Origin: Stigmatella ashevillena
Lineage (GTDB): Bacteria > Myxococcota > Myxococcia > Myxococcales > Myxococcaceae
Assembly (NCBI RefSeq): GCF_028368975.1
Contig: NZ_JAQNDM010000001.1
Coordinates: 248,001-312,000 of the forward strand
DNA length: 64,000 nucleotides
Direction of reading: 5' to 3'
Of the stretch, positions 47,003-55,756 are shown in pieces (positions within the stretch are counted from its first letter, which is position 1; the number at the start of each line of letters is the position of its first letter). The position numbers and the translations under genes are program-made. Under the pieces are notes generated by a model. It saw nothing but the letters and a program-made list of their open reading frames with translations. It searched no databases and was not told where the DNA came from.

Positions 47003-47074
47003 TGGGCGCAGCAGGGTTTGAACCTGCGACCCCTGCCGTGTGAAGGCAGTGCTCTACCGCTGAGCTATACGCCC
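47003..47074 (-). tRNA. tRNA-Val (anticodon CAC)
   Basis: The 72-nt sequence folds as a cloverleaf. The acceptor stem is GGGCGTA/TGCGCCC, the D-arm GCTCAGCGGTAGAGC, the anticodon stem CTGCC/GGCAG with loop TTCACAC, and the T-loop carries TTCAAAC. CCA is not encoded. A terminator follows directly. Confidence 0.95.
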
Positions 47075-47095
47075 CTGCCGTGTGCGACGCGGGGG

Positions 47096-47125
47096 TAAAT
47101 GCCATCCGCTGCCCTCGCCTGTCAA
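47096..47125 (-). promoter_or_regulatory. Sigma-70-like promoter of tRNA-Val
   Basis: A perfect TTGACA (47125-47120) lies 18 bp before CATTTA (47101-47096), a weak -10. Placement before the tRNA supports it. Confidence 0.5.
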
Positions 47126-47172
47126 CGCTATTTCTCGTCCCCCCCCCTCGAATCGCTCCCCCTCCGGGGGGC

Positions 47173-47451
47173 TCACTTCTGCGAGAGCTCGTCCAGCTTC
47201 TCGTCCAGTTCCCTCAGGCGGCGCTTGAGCCCCGAGAGCCTCTTGCCCACGGTCTTGAAGTCGCCCGGGGTGGCGACGTGGAGCGCCCGCATCAGCTCCT
47301 CGTGCCCCTTGTCGAGGGCCTGCTTGCCCCGCTGCACCTTCCCGATGGCGCCGGCGATCTGCATGGCGCGCTTCTCATCCGCCATGAGCTTCTCCACCGC
47401 CTTGGCCGAGAGCCCCAGCGCCCGCTTCTTCAGATCGCTGCCGATCCCCAT
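47173..47451 (-). CDS. Small charged coiled-coil protein
   Basis: This 92-residue protein starts at ATG 47451, ten bases after AAGGAGCGGG. It is almost all helix, with Lys/Arg- and Glu-rich heptads (KRLSGLKRRLRELDEKLDEL). No domain was recognised. It lies 19 bp after the SCP2-like gene on the same strand, so it probably belongs to the Hsp70 operon and could be a structural partner. An N-terminal extension to 47514 is rejected because the ribosome site fits 47451. Confidence 0.65.
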   Translation of the reverse strand: MGIGSDLKKRALGLSAKAVEKLMADEKRAMQIAGAIGKVQRGKQALDKGHEELMRALHVATPGDFKTVGKRLSGLKRRLRELDEKLDELSQK

Positions 47452-47470
47452 CGACGTCCCGCTCCTTCCT

Positions 47471-47896
47471 TCACCGCTCGTCCGCGAATTCCGTCTCGAG
47501 CTGAGCGAACACACGGTCCGCGATGCCCTTGAACCGCATCCGCTCGATGAGCGGCTGCAGATCTCCCTTCACGGCGATGCGGCGCCGGAGCACCGCCTCC
47601 ACCGGATCCAGGGTGCCCTGCAGGAGCTGCTTCCACACCGAGTAGGGGGCCCGTGCCACGTAGGAGGGTTCGAATTCGTCCAGGTCGTCCGGATCGTCCA
47701 GGACCCGTAGCTTCACGATGCGGCCGTCCTTGGGAACGAGGTGCGCCACGAATGTCCGGTCCAGCTTGCCTGGCTCGGCGTCCACCACGGCCCCAAAGTC
47801 TCCCGTCCAGCCCAGCCCTGCCTGTGTGGCTTCGGGGTCCGCATTGGTGAGGCGCACCGCTTCCTCACACCATTCCTTCGACGGGAATCTTGGCAT
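47471..47896 (-). CDS. SCP2-like sterol/lipid-binding domain protein
   Basis: This 141-residue soluble protein looks like a single SCP2 domain: FPSKEWCEEAV at the start, a GDFGAVV strand, SYVARAPYSVWKQLLQG, then VKGDLQPLIERM. SCP2 domains bind fatty acyl-CoA or lipids in a hydrophobic tunnel. The start at 47896 follows GAGGGGCG. It lies 10 bp after the Hsp70-like gene and 19 bp before the coiled-coil gene, forming a likely operon. The family call rests on pattern, not on a search. Confidence 0.6.
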   Translation of the reverse strand: MPRFPSKEWCEEAVRLTNADPEATQAGLGWTGDFGAVVDAEPGKLDRTFVAHLVPKDGRIVKLRVLDDPDDLDEFEPSYVARAPYSVWKQLLQGTLDPVEAVLRRRIAVKGDLQPLIERMRFKGIADRVFAQLETEFADER

Positions 47897-47906
47897 CTCG
47901 CCCCTC

Positions 47907-49526
47907 TTATTTCCTGCGGAAGACCCGGGTCAGGCTGGAGAAGAGCCCCCCGCTCGCCTTCTTCGGCTCATCTTCGGGAAGAGGCTCACGCGACATGGCC
48001 TCTTCAATGGCCTTCTTCAACACCGCGGGTGTGTCCCGGGTCGCCAGGGCCAGCGGACTCATGGGGGGAGACCGGGTGGGGTCCTCCACCAGGACTTGCA
48101 GGAGACACTCGGCCGTCAGCGTGAAGTCGATCTTCCGTCCTGCCGCAGAGGCAGGAACGCGCACCGTCCCCAGATACTCGTTGTCCACCATGTAGTCGCT
48201 GTCGCCCTGGAAGATGTCCAGTTCGATGAACGGCGCGCCGGGCTCTGCCGGGGAAGGCAGGCGAAAGCTGCTCACCAGGGGCAGTTGCGAGTTCTTCTCG
48301 ATGATGTGCTTCACCCGCCCGTTGGGCAGCCCATAGCTGATGGGCATGGACAGGACATCCAACAGCGTCACCGAGTCGATGCTGCCCAGCGAGTCGCCCA
48401 GCAGCGCCGCGCCCAGGGCCACGCACTCGTCCGGGTGGACACCTTTGCGCGGCGGCTTGCCGAAGTGCTCCTGGATCTTCTGCTGCACCAGCGGCATGCG
48501 GCTCTGGCCCCCTACGAGGATGATCTCATCAATGTCCGAGCGCTTGATACCCTTCTCATCCAGCACCCGGTCGCAGATCTCGAAGGTGCGGTCCACCAGA
48601 TCCCGGGTGAGATCGTTGAGCACTTCCCGGGTCAGCGGAATGCGCAAGTCCAGGGGCTTGCCCTTGCGCTCCCCGATATAGGGCAGCTCGATGAGGACGT
48701 TGAGGCGCAGGGTGAGATCGATCTTCGCGCTCTCCGCGGCGTTCTTGATGCGCGGCAGGGCAACGGGGTCCTGCGAGAGGTCCACCTTGGTCTGATCGTG
48801 GAACTGCGTCAGCAGGTAGTCCATCACCCGGTTGTCGAAGTCCACGCCGCCCAGGAAGGTGTCCCCTCCCGTGGCGAGCACCTCGAAGACGTTGCCTGCG
48901 AGCTGGAGCACGGAGACGTCAAAGGTGCCGCCGCCCAGATCATAGACGAGGATCTTCTGATCCAGCCCCCGGTTGAAGCCGTAGGCCAGGGCCGCCGCGG
49001 TGGGCTCGCTGACGATGCGCTTGACGTCGAAACCGGCCAGGCGCCCTGCTTCCTTCACGGCGTTGCGCTGGTTGTCGTTGTAGTAGGCCGGTACCGAGAT
49101 GACCGCCTCGGTGATGGGGCCCCCGAGGAACTGCTCGGCGATGGTCTTGATCTGCCCGAGAATCAGGCTGGACACGTGCGGCAGGGAGTACATCTTCCCG
49201 CCGAGCATCACCGCTGCGTCCCCTTCTGGCCCTTCGACGATGTCGTAGTTGAAGTAGCTCTTGAGCTCCTCGACGACCTTGGAGTGGTACTTGCGCCCGA
49301 TGAGGCGCTTGGTGCCGTAGAGCGTGTTCTTCGGGTTGGTGACCATCTGGTCCTTGGCCACCCCGCCCACCAGCAGGTCCCCCTTGGGCGACAGCGCGAC
49401 CACGGACGGCAAGATGAGATTGCCCCGATCAGTCGGGACGATCTTCGGGATGCGGTTGCGCACCGACGCGACCAACGTGTTGGTCGTGCCCAGGTCAATC
49501 CCGACGATTCGAGGTTTATCCGCCAT
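47907..49526 (-). CDS. Hsp70/DnaK paralogue
   Basis: This 539-residue protein has the DnaK ATPase signatures [11 protein letters not shown] (start), [11 protein letters not shown] (middle) and [10 protein letters not shown], and a substrate-binding half of reduced length. It ends in a basic [12 protein letters not shown] tail in place of the usual lid and EEVD-type end, and no DnaJ or GrpE gene is near. In Myxococcus some DnaK paralogues (SglK, StkA) control social motility and exopolysaccharide; this gene may be one of that kind, but I cannot prove orthology. Start ATG 49526 ([13 protein letters not shown]) fits the family; upstream SD is weak. Confidence 0.85.
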   Translation of the reverse strand: MADKPRIVGIDLGTTNTLVASVRNRIPKIVPTDRGNLILPSVVALSPKGDLLVGGVAKDQMVTNPKNTLYGTKRLIGRKYHSKVVEELKSYFNYDIVEGPEGDAAVMLGGKMYSLPHVSSLILGQIKTIAEQFLGGPITEAVISVPAYYNDNQRNAVKEAGRLAGFDVKRIVSEPTAAALAYGFNRGLDQKILVYDLGGGTFDVSVLQLAGNVFEVLATGGDTFLGGVDFDNRVMDYLLTQFHDQTKVDLSQDPVALPRIKNAAESAKIDLTLRLNVLIELPYIGERKGKPLDLRIPLTREVLNDLTRDLVDRTFEICDRVLDEKGIKRSDIDEIILVGGQSRMPLVQQKIQEHFGKPPRKGVHPDECVALGAALLGDSLGSIDSVTLLDVLSMPISYGLPNGRVKHIIEKNSQLPLVSSFRLPSPAEPGAPFIELDIFQGDSDYMVDNEYLGTVRVPASAAGRKIDFTLTAECLLQVLVEDPTRSPPMSPLALATRDTPAVLKKAIEEAMSREPLPEDEPKKASGGLFSSLTRVFRRK

Positions 49527-49614
49527 GGGGTCGCAGGGCCAGCCAAGGAAGCTCACCGCCCGTCCGACTCTGTATCACGTCAGGGTACGCCATGCGCGTT
49601 TCTGTACTGTCCTG

Positions 49615-51693
49615 CTAGTCCAGGGCATCCGGTCCTGGCTTGGGGGCCTTCCCTCCCTCCAGGCGAGGAAGCTCCGGCGTCTCCAGTTCCTCGAGGATGA
49701 GCCGGTCGTAGGGCGCCTCATCTCCCACCGGCAGCTCCTCGATGAAGCGGGACTGCCGCACGATGATGCGCGTCCCGTCCTGGGGGTTGGTCGTCAGCGG
49801 GTAGGTCAAGGCCAGCTCGTCCTTCGCCCGGGTCACCGCGACGTAGAAGAGGCGCCGCTCCTCCTCCTCTTCCTCTGCGTCCCGGGTGGCGTTCACCATC
49901 GGAAAACGTCCCTCGGCCAGCCAGATCACGAAGACCGCGCCCCACTCCAACCCCTTGGCCTGGTGGACCGTGGACAGGGTCAGGAACTCGTCCGGCGCTT
50001 CCGCCTCGACCGCGTCCTCGGCGGAGAACTCGGAAATCAGGGCGATTTCCGACAGAAACCGGGGCAGATCCTCGAAACGCCCGGCGTACTCCGCCAACTG
50101 CCGGAGATCTTCTTCCCGGCGTCCATCGGCGCCGAACTCGTCCCGGAGGTATTCCCCGTACCCTCCCCGCAGCACATCCTCGATGAGTTGGCCCGGTGTC
50201 CGGGCCGCGTCCTCTCGCGTCAGCCGGGTCATCAGGGCCGCGAAGCGGGCAAACCCCGCCGTGGCCCGGCGGGGGACCTGGGCGCTCACGTCCGGGTGGC
50301 GCAGCGCCTCCTTCAGAGAGGGAGCCGAAGGCAGGGCCCCCAGCGCTGTCCACAGGGCTTCCGCCGTGGCCTGTCCTACTCCTGAGACGAGCTTGACCAC
50401 GCGCTTGAAGGCCAGTTCGTCTCCGGGATTGTGAACCAGGCGCAGGTGGGCGAGCACATCCTTGATGTGGGCCTGCTCGAAGAAGCGCACCCCGGAGCGG
50501 ACCCGGAAGGGAATGCCTCGCCGGGTCAACTCGATCTGGAGTTCCAGCGAGTGGCTGTGGGCCCGGTAGAGCACCGCCATCTCCTCCAGCGGCAGCCCTT
50601 CCTCGCGCAGTTCCAGGATGCGCTGGGCCACGAAGGTGGCCTGCTCATCCGTGTCCCGCGTGGGAACCACCACGGGGGGCACCCCGGGCTGCCGCGAAGC
50701 GGAGAGCTGCTTGTGGAACTGGCGCTGGTTGAGGGCAATGGAGGCGTTGGCCAGCGTGAGGATCTGCGGCGTGGAGCGGTAGTTGCGCGTCAGCGGGTAC
50801 ACACCGCAGCCCGGATAGCGCTGCGGAAAATCGATGATGTTGGTGAAGTCCGCTCCCCGGAAGCTGTAGATGGACTGGCAGTCGTCCCCCACCACCGTCA
50901 GGTTCTTGCGCTCGCCCACGAGCAAGTCCACCAGATCGCCCTGGAGACGGTTGGTGTCCTGGTACTCGTCCACCAGGACGCACTGGAAGCGATCGACGAG
51001 CTGGGCTCGCACCGCGGGGTGCTCGGCCAGCAACCGCTTGAGGTGCAGCAGCAGATCATCGAAGTCCATCAGGTTCATCTGCTGCTTGCGCTGCTGGAAG
51101 CGCTGCCCCACCGCCAGGACCTCCTCCGCCAAGGGCAGGAACTGCGGACGCCGGTCCACCAGCACCTCCGCCAGGGACTTCTGCAGGTTGATGGCCGTGG
51201 AGACCAGGTCCAGGACCACCTCGGCACGCGGGAAGCGCCGCTCGCGGGAGATCTTCCGCTCGGAGACGCACGAGGCCATGAGATCCCTGGCATCCTCCCG
51301 ATCCAAGACCGTGAAGGCTTGGGAAAACCCCAGCGTGGGGGCGAACTGCCGCAGCAAGGCATGGGCCGCGTGGTGAAAGGTGCCGCCGAGAATCCGGCGC
51401 ACGTCCACGAAACCTCCGGCCAGCTCCTCCACCCGCCGTGTCATCTCCCGGGCTGCCTTGTTGGTGAAGGTGAGCAACAGCACCCCCTCGGGGGGAATCC
51501 CGCGCTCCAGCAACCGTGCCACCCGGAATGTCAGCGTGCGCGTCTTGCCCGTGCCCGCTCCGGCGATGACCAGCGCCGGCCCCTCCCCCGCTTCGACCGC
51601 CCGGAGCTGCTCCTCGTTGAGGAGCGCTGCATAGTCGATCCGCAGGCGGGGCTTGGCCTGAGTGACCTTGAGCGTGTAGGTGCGCGTGGCCAT
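49615..51693 (-). CDS. UvrD/PcrA-type superfamily-1 DNA helicase
   Basis: This 692-residue helicase has Walker A GAGTGKT (near 45), LLTFTNKAAREM, the DEYQDTN box, GDDCQSIYSFRGA, LTRNYRS, TVHQAKGLEW and YVAVTRAKDEL, so all main SF1A motifs are present. It should unwind DNA 3' to 5' in repair or replication restart. It has a UvrD-like C-terminus ending in an acidic Pro-rich tail. The ATG at 51693 is 49 bp after the lipoprotein gene on the same strand. The exact subgroup (PcrA, UvrD or Rep-like) is not settled. Confidence 0.92.
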   Translation of the reverse strand: MATRTYTLKVTQAKPRLRIDYAALLNEEQLRAVEAGEGPALVIAGAGTGKTRTLTFRVARLLERGIPPEGVLLLTFTNKAAREMTRRVEELAGGFVDVRRILGGTFHHAAHALLRQFAPTLGFSQAFTVLDREDARDLMASCVSERKISRERRFPRAEVVLDLVSTAINLQKSLAEVLVDRRPQFLPLAEEVLAVGQRFQQRKQQMNLMDFDDLLLHLKRLLAEHPAVRAQLVDRFQCVLVDEYQDTNRLQGDLVDLLVGERKNLTVVGDDCQSIYSFRGADFTNIIDFPQRYPGCGVYPLTRNYRSTPQILTLANASIALNQRQFHKQLSASRQPGVPPVVVPTRDTDEQATFVAQRILELREEGLPLEEMAVLYRAHSHSLELQIELTRRGIPFRVRSGVRFFEQAHIKDVLAHLRLVHNPGDELAFKRVVKLVSGVGQATAEALWTALGALPSAPSLKEALRHPDVSAQVPRRATAGFARFAALMTRLTREDAARTPGQLIEDVLRGGYGEYLRDEFGADGRREEDLRQLAEYAGRFEDLPRFLSEIALISEFSAEDAVEAEAPDEFLTLSTVHQAKGLEWGAVFVIWLAEGRFPMVNATRDAEEEEEERRLFYVAVTRAKDELALTYPLTTNPQDGTRIIVRQSRFIEELPVGDEAPYDRLILEELETPELPRLEGGKAPKPGPDALD

Positions 51694-51742
51694 GAGCCTG
51701 GAACTCTAACCGTCCCCCTCGGCGCCAGCAGGGACAATCCGA

Positions 51743-53434
51743 TCAGTTCCCTTGCCCCTTCAGCGCACTCAGACGTGCGGCGGCCACGGCTCGGACTTCC
51801 GGCACCGGATCCCGGTCTTTCACCAAGGCCCACAGCAAGGGGGCCATCTTCGGCAGCTTCGAGCCCACCGCCTCCAGGGCTGCCGTGCGTTCCTTCACCG
51901 CGCTGTCCAAGCGCTCGCGCACCTGCCTGTCCCGGCACACGCGGGCATGGGGGTTGCGCTCGCGCATCAGCAGCTCCGCGTCCGCCAACCGGGCCTCCGA
52001 GAGCTTCACCGCATCCGAGGCCAACACGCCAAAGCCCTCCAGATCCTCGGGGAACTCCGTTGCCGTCTGGCGCACCTGGGAAATGACGTCCGCGGCGAAC
52101 CGCGCGTTCTCCACCGCCGCGCACAGCTGCCGGGCCGAGGCCAGCGGCACGCCCCCCTCCGCGGACACTCCTTCCTCACGCGCCACCCCGAGCGCCCACA
52201 GCGCGAGTTGCCGCGCCGCCACCGCCGCGGAGAAGGGCTGGCGCCGCTCCTGGCGGAGCTGCACCCAGCGGCGCAGCACCACGGGATCCGGTGCCCCTGC
52301 ATCGAAGGCCCGTTGGTACTCGGTGGCCGCCAACTCGAGCTGCCCTGTCAGATCCAGCAGCGCCGCGACGGTGAGGTACACCTCCGCGCTGCTCGCCCGC
52401 TCGCGCAGGCCCTCCAGCCGAGAGGCCACCTCGTACTCGGCGACTTCCCGGGGAAGGGCCCGCAGCACGTTCTGGAGGCTCTCGAGCGCGCGCAGGCGGA
52501 TGAGCGGATTGCGCCCCGTCCGGAAGGCCGTCAGCAGCGGCTCCAGGGCGCGCACCGAGACGTGCTGTCCCAGTTCCTCCGCCGCCTCCCACCGGTCCAA
52601 GGGGTCCGGCGCCCCCAATGCCCGTTCGAGATCCCCGAGGTCCCGAAGGTAGTACCCGGCTTGGACGGCCTGGGCCAGCGGCTCCCGGGACTCGCGTGCC
52701 TCGCGCTCGGCCCGGGCCCGCACCATCCGCGCGGACCAGTTGGGGAGCTGAGGCCCCAACGGGCTCGTCTTCAACCGCGCCTCCACCTCTTCCAGCAAGC
52801 CCGAGACGAGCAGCCCCTCCAGCTCCAAGCTCAGCAGCGACACCTTGGCCTCCTCCCGGTGGCGCCCCGCCGGAAAGTCCCTCAGGTACGCAAAGAGCTT
52901 CGTCGCCCCCGAAGCCCGCGCCTGGGCGAAGGACTGCGTGTCCAGCCGCTCCTCAACTTGGAGCCTCCGGGGGTCGTCCTCCGCGCCTCGCAGGAAGGAC
53001 GCGAGCTGCGTCGCATCCTCGGTCGAGGCCAGCTCCACGCGTTCCGCCTCCGTCAACAACCGCTTCGCCTCGTCCCGCTGGGCGCCCTCGGGATGGTCCG
53101 CCAGGAACTGGCGCCAGCCCGCCACCGTGTTCGCCCCCTTCGCGGCGTTGAAGCGCAGCCCCTCCAGCAGCGAGCTCGCCGCACGCGCCTGGGCCGCCTC
53201 CGGGTAGGACTCCAGGAAGCGCTTGTAGGCCACCACCGTGTGCAGCTTCCGCGCTTCCGCGAACTCCAGCTCCTCGATGCGCACCTGCACCGCCTCGGCG
53301 AGCGTGTCCTGGGGGTGCTCCCGGAGAAAGGCGCGGTAGGCCTCCACCGTGTCGGCCTCTTTGGCCCGTTGGTAGGCCCGGGACGCGCAACCTGTGAGGA
53401 GCAGCAGGACCACCAGGGGAAGGAGCTTGGCCAT
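51743..53434 (-). CDS. Repeat-rich lipoprotein (TPR/HEAT-like)
   Basis: This 563-residue protein has lipoprotein signal MAKLLPLVVLLLLTGC (lipobox LTGC, Cys16). The next 180 residues repeat a motif of about 40 residues (AYRAFLREHPQ, AYKRFLESYPE, GWRQFLADHPE, AYLRDFPAG), like TPR-type tetratricopeptide scaffolds. The middle has HEAT-like segments and the end is helical. It is probably a periplasmic scaffold. ATG 53434 follows GGTGGGG. Divergent from the NlpC/P60 gene across 129 bp. Confidence 0.7.
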   Translation of the reverse strand: MAKLLPLVVLLLLTGCASRAYQRAKEADTVEAYRAFLREHPQDTLAEAVQVRIEELEFAEARKLHTVVAYKRFLESYPEAAQARAASSLLEGLRFNAAKGANTVAGWRQFLADHPEGAQRDEAKRLLTEAERVELASTEDATQLASFLRGAEDDPRRLQVEERLDTQSFAQARASGATKLFAYLRDFPAGRHREEAKVSLLSLELEGLLVSGLLEEVEARLKTSPLGPQLPNWSARMVRARAEREARESREPLAQAVQAGYYLRDLGDLERALGAPDPLDRWEAAEELGQHVSVRALEPLLTAFRTGRNPLIRLRALESLQNVLRALPREVAEYEVASRLEGLRERASSAEVYLTVAALLDLTGQLELAATEYQRAFDAGAPDPVVLRRWVQLRQERRQPFSAAVAARQLALWALGVAREEGVSAEGGVPLASARQLCAAVENARFAADVISQVRQTATEFPEDLEGFGVLASDAVKLSEARLADAELLMRERNPHARVCRDRQVRERLDSAVKERTAALEAVGSKLPKMAPLLWALVKDRDPVPEVRAVAAARLSALKGQGN

Positions 53435-53563
53435 CACCCCACCCTTACCCCACCGGCCCGGAGAGGGAAAACCTGAGCCCTGGCGGACGGTTGCCTGGGT
53501 AGGTTTTTTGACGACACCGCCTCTCCCCCTGACCATGGGCCCGTGGACTTGCAGGGAGGTTCC

Positions 53564-54409
53564 ATGAAGTGCTTCGCGCTGGTGGCTGGGGTGTTGTGGA
53601 TGACGGGGTGCGCCACGGGGGGACCGATGGGAGGCCAGATGGCCTTCGAGGGGCTGCGCTACCGCCCCCTCACCCCTTCAGCGGCGCCGCGCGACATTCC
53701 GGAAGAGGCGGAGTCCCCGGCGCCCGCACTCGCCCAGGGGCCTGTGGAGAAGCCCTCCCGCTCCCCCGCGTCTCCCGCTTCCAAGCCCGCCCCCCGCGTG
53801 GCCCGCGCCCCGGCGAAGAAGCCCGCCTCCCCTGCCCGTTCCGAGGTGTCCCCCAGCGCGCGTGACACGGTGCTCGCCACCGCCCGGGCCCTGGTGGGCC
53901 AGAGCCAGGTGAAGGTGAAGGGCCGCCCCTACTCGGCGGACTGCACCGGCCTCGTCGAGGCCGCCTACGCGTCCGCGGGCATCGCCCTCCGAGGTACCTC
54001 GAAGCCTGGGGACAACGGCGTCACCGCCATCTACCGGCACGCACAAGCCCATGGCCGGGTGTACACCCGGGGCCAGCCCGCGCCCGGGGACATCGTCTTC
54101 TTCCGGGAGACGTATGATCAAAACCGCGATGGGCGCCGCAACGACGGGCTCACCCACGTGGGGCTGGTGGACAAGGTGGCGGCGGATGGCACCGTCACCG
54201 TCATCCACCGCGTCAAACGGGGCGTGGTCCGCTACCGCATGAACCTGGCGCAGCCCAGTACCGCCAAGGACGCTCGCAGCGGCCAAGTCCTCAACGACAC
54301 GCTTCGCGCCCCCAGCTCCGGCCACGCCTTCGCCCTCACCGGACAACTCTTCGCGGCCTACGCCACCGTGCTGCCTGCTCCCGCGCCGGTGGCCGTGGCC
54401 AGCCGGTAA
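53564..54409 (+). CDS. NlpC/P60-family lipoprotein (cell-wall peptidase)
   Basis: This 281-residue protein has a lipoprotein signal (WMTGC, Cys16), a long Pro/Ala linker (about 50-105) and a C-terminal NlpC/P60-type domain. Cys127 sits in ADCTGLV and His198 in LTHVGLV, with a third polar position in VIHRVKRG, the usual catalytic layout. It should cut peptide stems in peptidoglycan and act at the outer membrane. ATG 53564 follows GGGAGG. Its stop abuts the stop of the convergent glycosyltransferase gene with no gap. Confidence 0.8.
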   Translation: MKCFALVAGVLWMTGCATGGPMGGQMAFEGLRYRPLTPSAAPRDIPEEAESPAPALAQGPVEKPSRSPASPASKPAPRVARAPAKKPASPARSEVSPSARDTVLATARALVGQSQVKVKGRPYSADCTGLVEAAYASAGIALRGTSKPGDNGVTAIYRHAQAHGRVYTRGQPAPGDIVFFRETYDQNRDGRRNDGLTHVGLVDKVAADGTVTVIHRVKRGVVRYRMNLAQPSTAKDARSGQVLNDTLRAPSSGHAFALTGQLFAAYATVLPAPAPVAVASR

Positions 54410-55591
54410 TCAGGACGAGGCGCGAGCGGTGCGATCCCACGCGGCCTTCTGCGCGTTGCGCAGGAACCGCCAGAAGCCCACCACGATGGCCAGGTTCATC
54501 GTCACGAAGTAGTACGCGACCGAGGCAATCCGCCGCCCCGTGCCCTTGAGCACCCCAGCCTTGCCCAGGTACGCCAGCGCGTAGAACAGCGCCTGGAAGA
54601 AGAGCGTGAACTGGTAGAAGAGGCTGTCCATCAGGAAGAGGTTCGCCATCAGCGCCAACGCCATCAGCGCCGGCGCACACCAGCGCAAGAGCTTGTGCGA
54701 CCAGAAAGCGAAGGCCGGGAAGCCCGCCGTGGGCAGCAACAGCCCGGGCACCATCTTCAAGCTCTGGAAGTTCCCGGCCGCGATGCGCGCCCGGCGGCCA
54801 AACTCCTTGCCGTAATCCTCCGTCGTCTCCTCGTGGGCCACCGCCGCCGCCTCGTAGACGACCTTGTAGCCCTTCTCCAGGATGCGCAGCGGAATGACGA
54901 AGTCGTCCACGATGGTGGAGGGCGGCAGCTGCGTGAAGAGCGTCCTGCGGATGGCGTACAGGCCTCCGTTGGCCCCCACCACCGCCCCGCGCTTGCCCTC
55001 GTAGAACTTGATGAACGACTCGTAGCTCCAGTACGCGCTCTCCTCGTAGTCCTGCTTCGTCGGGTTGTAGAGCCGCAGCTTGCCGCAGACGGCCCCCACC
55101 TCGGGATCCTCGAAGTGGCGCACCAACGCCTCGATGGCGCCCGGCTCAATCATCGTGTTCGCGTCCGAGAGGACGATGATGTCCCCTTGGGCCATGGGAA
55201 TGCAGCGGTTGAGCACCGTCGTCTTCCCAGCGCGCGGCGCGGGTGACAGCCGGACCCGCGGATCCGTGCACTCGCGCACCAGATCATCCGTGCCGTCCGA
55301 GGAACCGTCCGAGCCGATCAGCACCTCGAAGCGATCCTCCGGATACTTCAGCGCGAAGCTGTTCTGCAGCTTCTGCTGAATGCAGCTGGCCTCATTGTAG
55401 GCCGCCACCACCAGGCTCACCGACGGCAGCGGTCCTGCCCGAGACTCCCGGCGCCGATTGGAGCCCGTGCGCATGAACCGGATGGACTGAAAAGCCTGGG
55501 CCACCCCATCCATGGCGCACAGGAACAGCGGGTAGAAAAAATATGTGTGCAAAAGCAGCAGGGCGGCACACCAGAATAGACCTTCCGCCAT
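54410..55591 (-). CDS. Membrane-bound family-2 glycosyltransferase
   Basis: This 393-residue enzyme has an N-terminal membrane helix, a GT-A domain with VVAAYNEA, GSDGSSDGTDD, DANT and VGANGGLYAIRR, then VDDFVIP and several C-terminal membrane helices. It lacks a clear QxxRW, so it may transfer single sugars, unlike the processive GT2 at 34095. ATG 55591 follows GGAGG. It probably helps build a surface or capsule glycan. A sigma-54-like promoter lies just upstream. Confidence 0.82.
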   Translation of the reverse strand: MAEGLFWCAALLLLHTYFFYPLFLCAMDGVAQAFQSIRFMRTGSNRRRESRAGPLPSVSLVVAAYNEASCIQQKLQNSFALKYPEDRFEVLIGSDGSSDGTDDLVRECTDPRVRLSPAPRAGKTTVLNRCIPMAQGDIIVLSDANTMIEPGAIEALVRHFEDPEVGAVCGKLRLYNPTKQDYEESAYWSYESFIKFYEGKRGAVVGANGGLYAIRRTLFTQLPPSTIVDDFVIPLRILEKGYKVVYEAAAVAHEETTEDYGKEFGRRARIAAGNFQSLKMVPGLLLPTAGFPAFAFWSHKLLRWCAPALMALALMANLFLMDSLFYQFTLFFQALFYALAYLGKAGVLKGTGRRIASVAYYFVTMNLAIVVGFWRFLRNAQKAAWDRTARASS

Positions 55592-55636
55592 CACCTTGCC
55601 TCCATGTTCCGGGTCCTTGAACCCGGAAGGGAGGTA

Positions 55637-55652
55637 GCAAGGGGTATGCCGG
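55637..55652 (-). promoter_or_regulatory. Sigma-54-type promoter candidate for the GT2 gene
   Basis: On the minus strand, CCGGCATACCCCTTGCT has GG and GC ten bases apart with TTGCT intact and GGCA kept in the -24 block. It would start transcription near 55626, about 35 bp before the start codon. The only departure is in the TGGCAC block. Confidence 0.5.
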
Positions 55653-55756
55653 AACAGGGATGCCTGCGCCGCTCGGGGAACCACCCTCTCAAGCGCTAAG
55701 AAGGCATGTGACTCTGAACTTCTTCCAGCCCCTGCCGCCTGGAGGCTGAAACCGTG

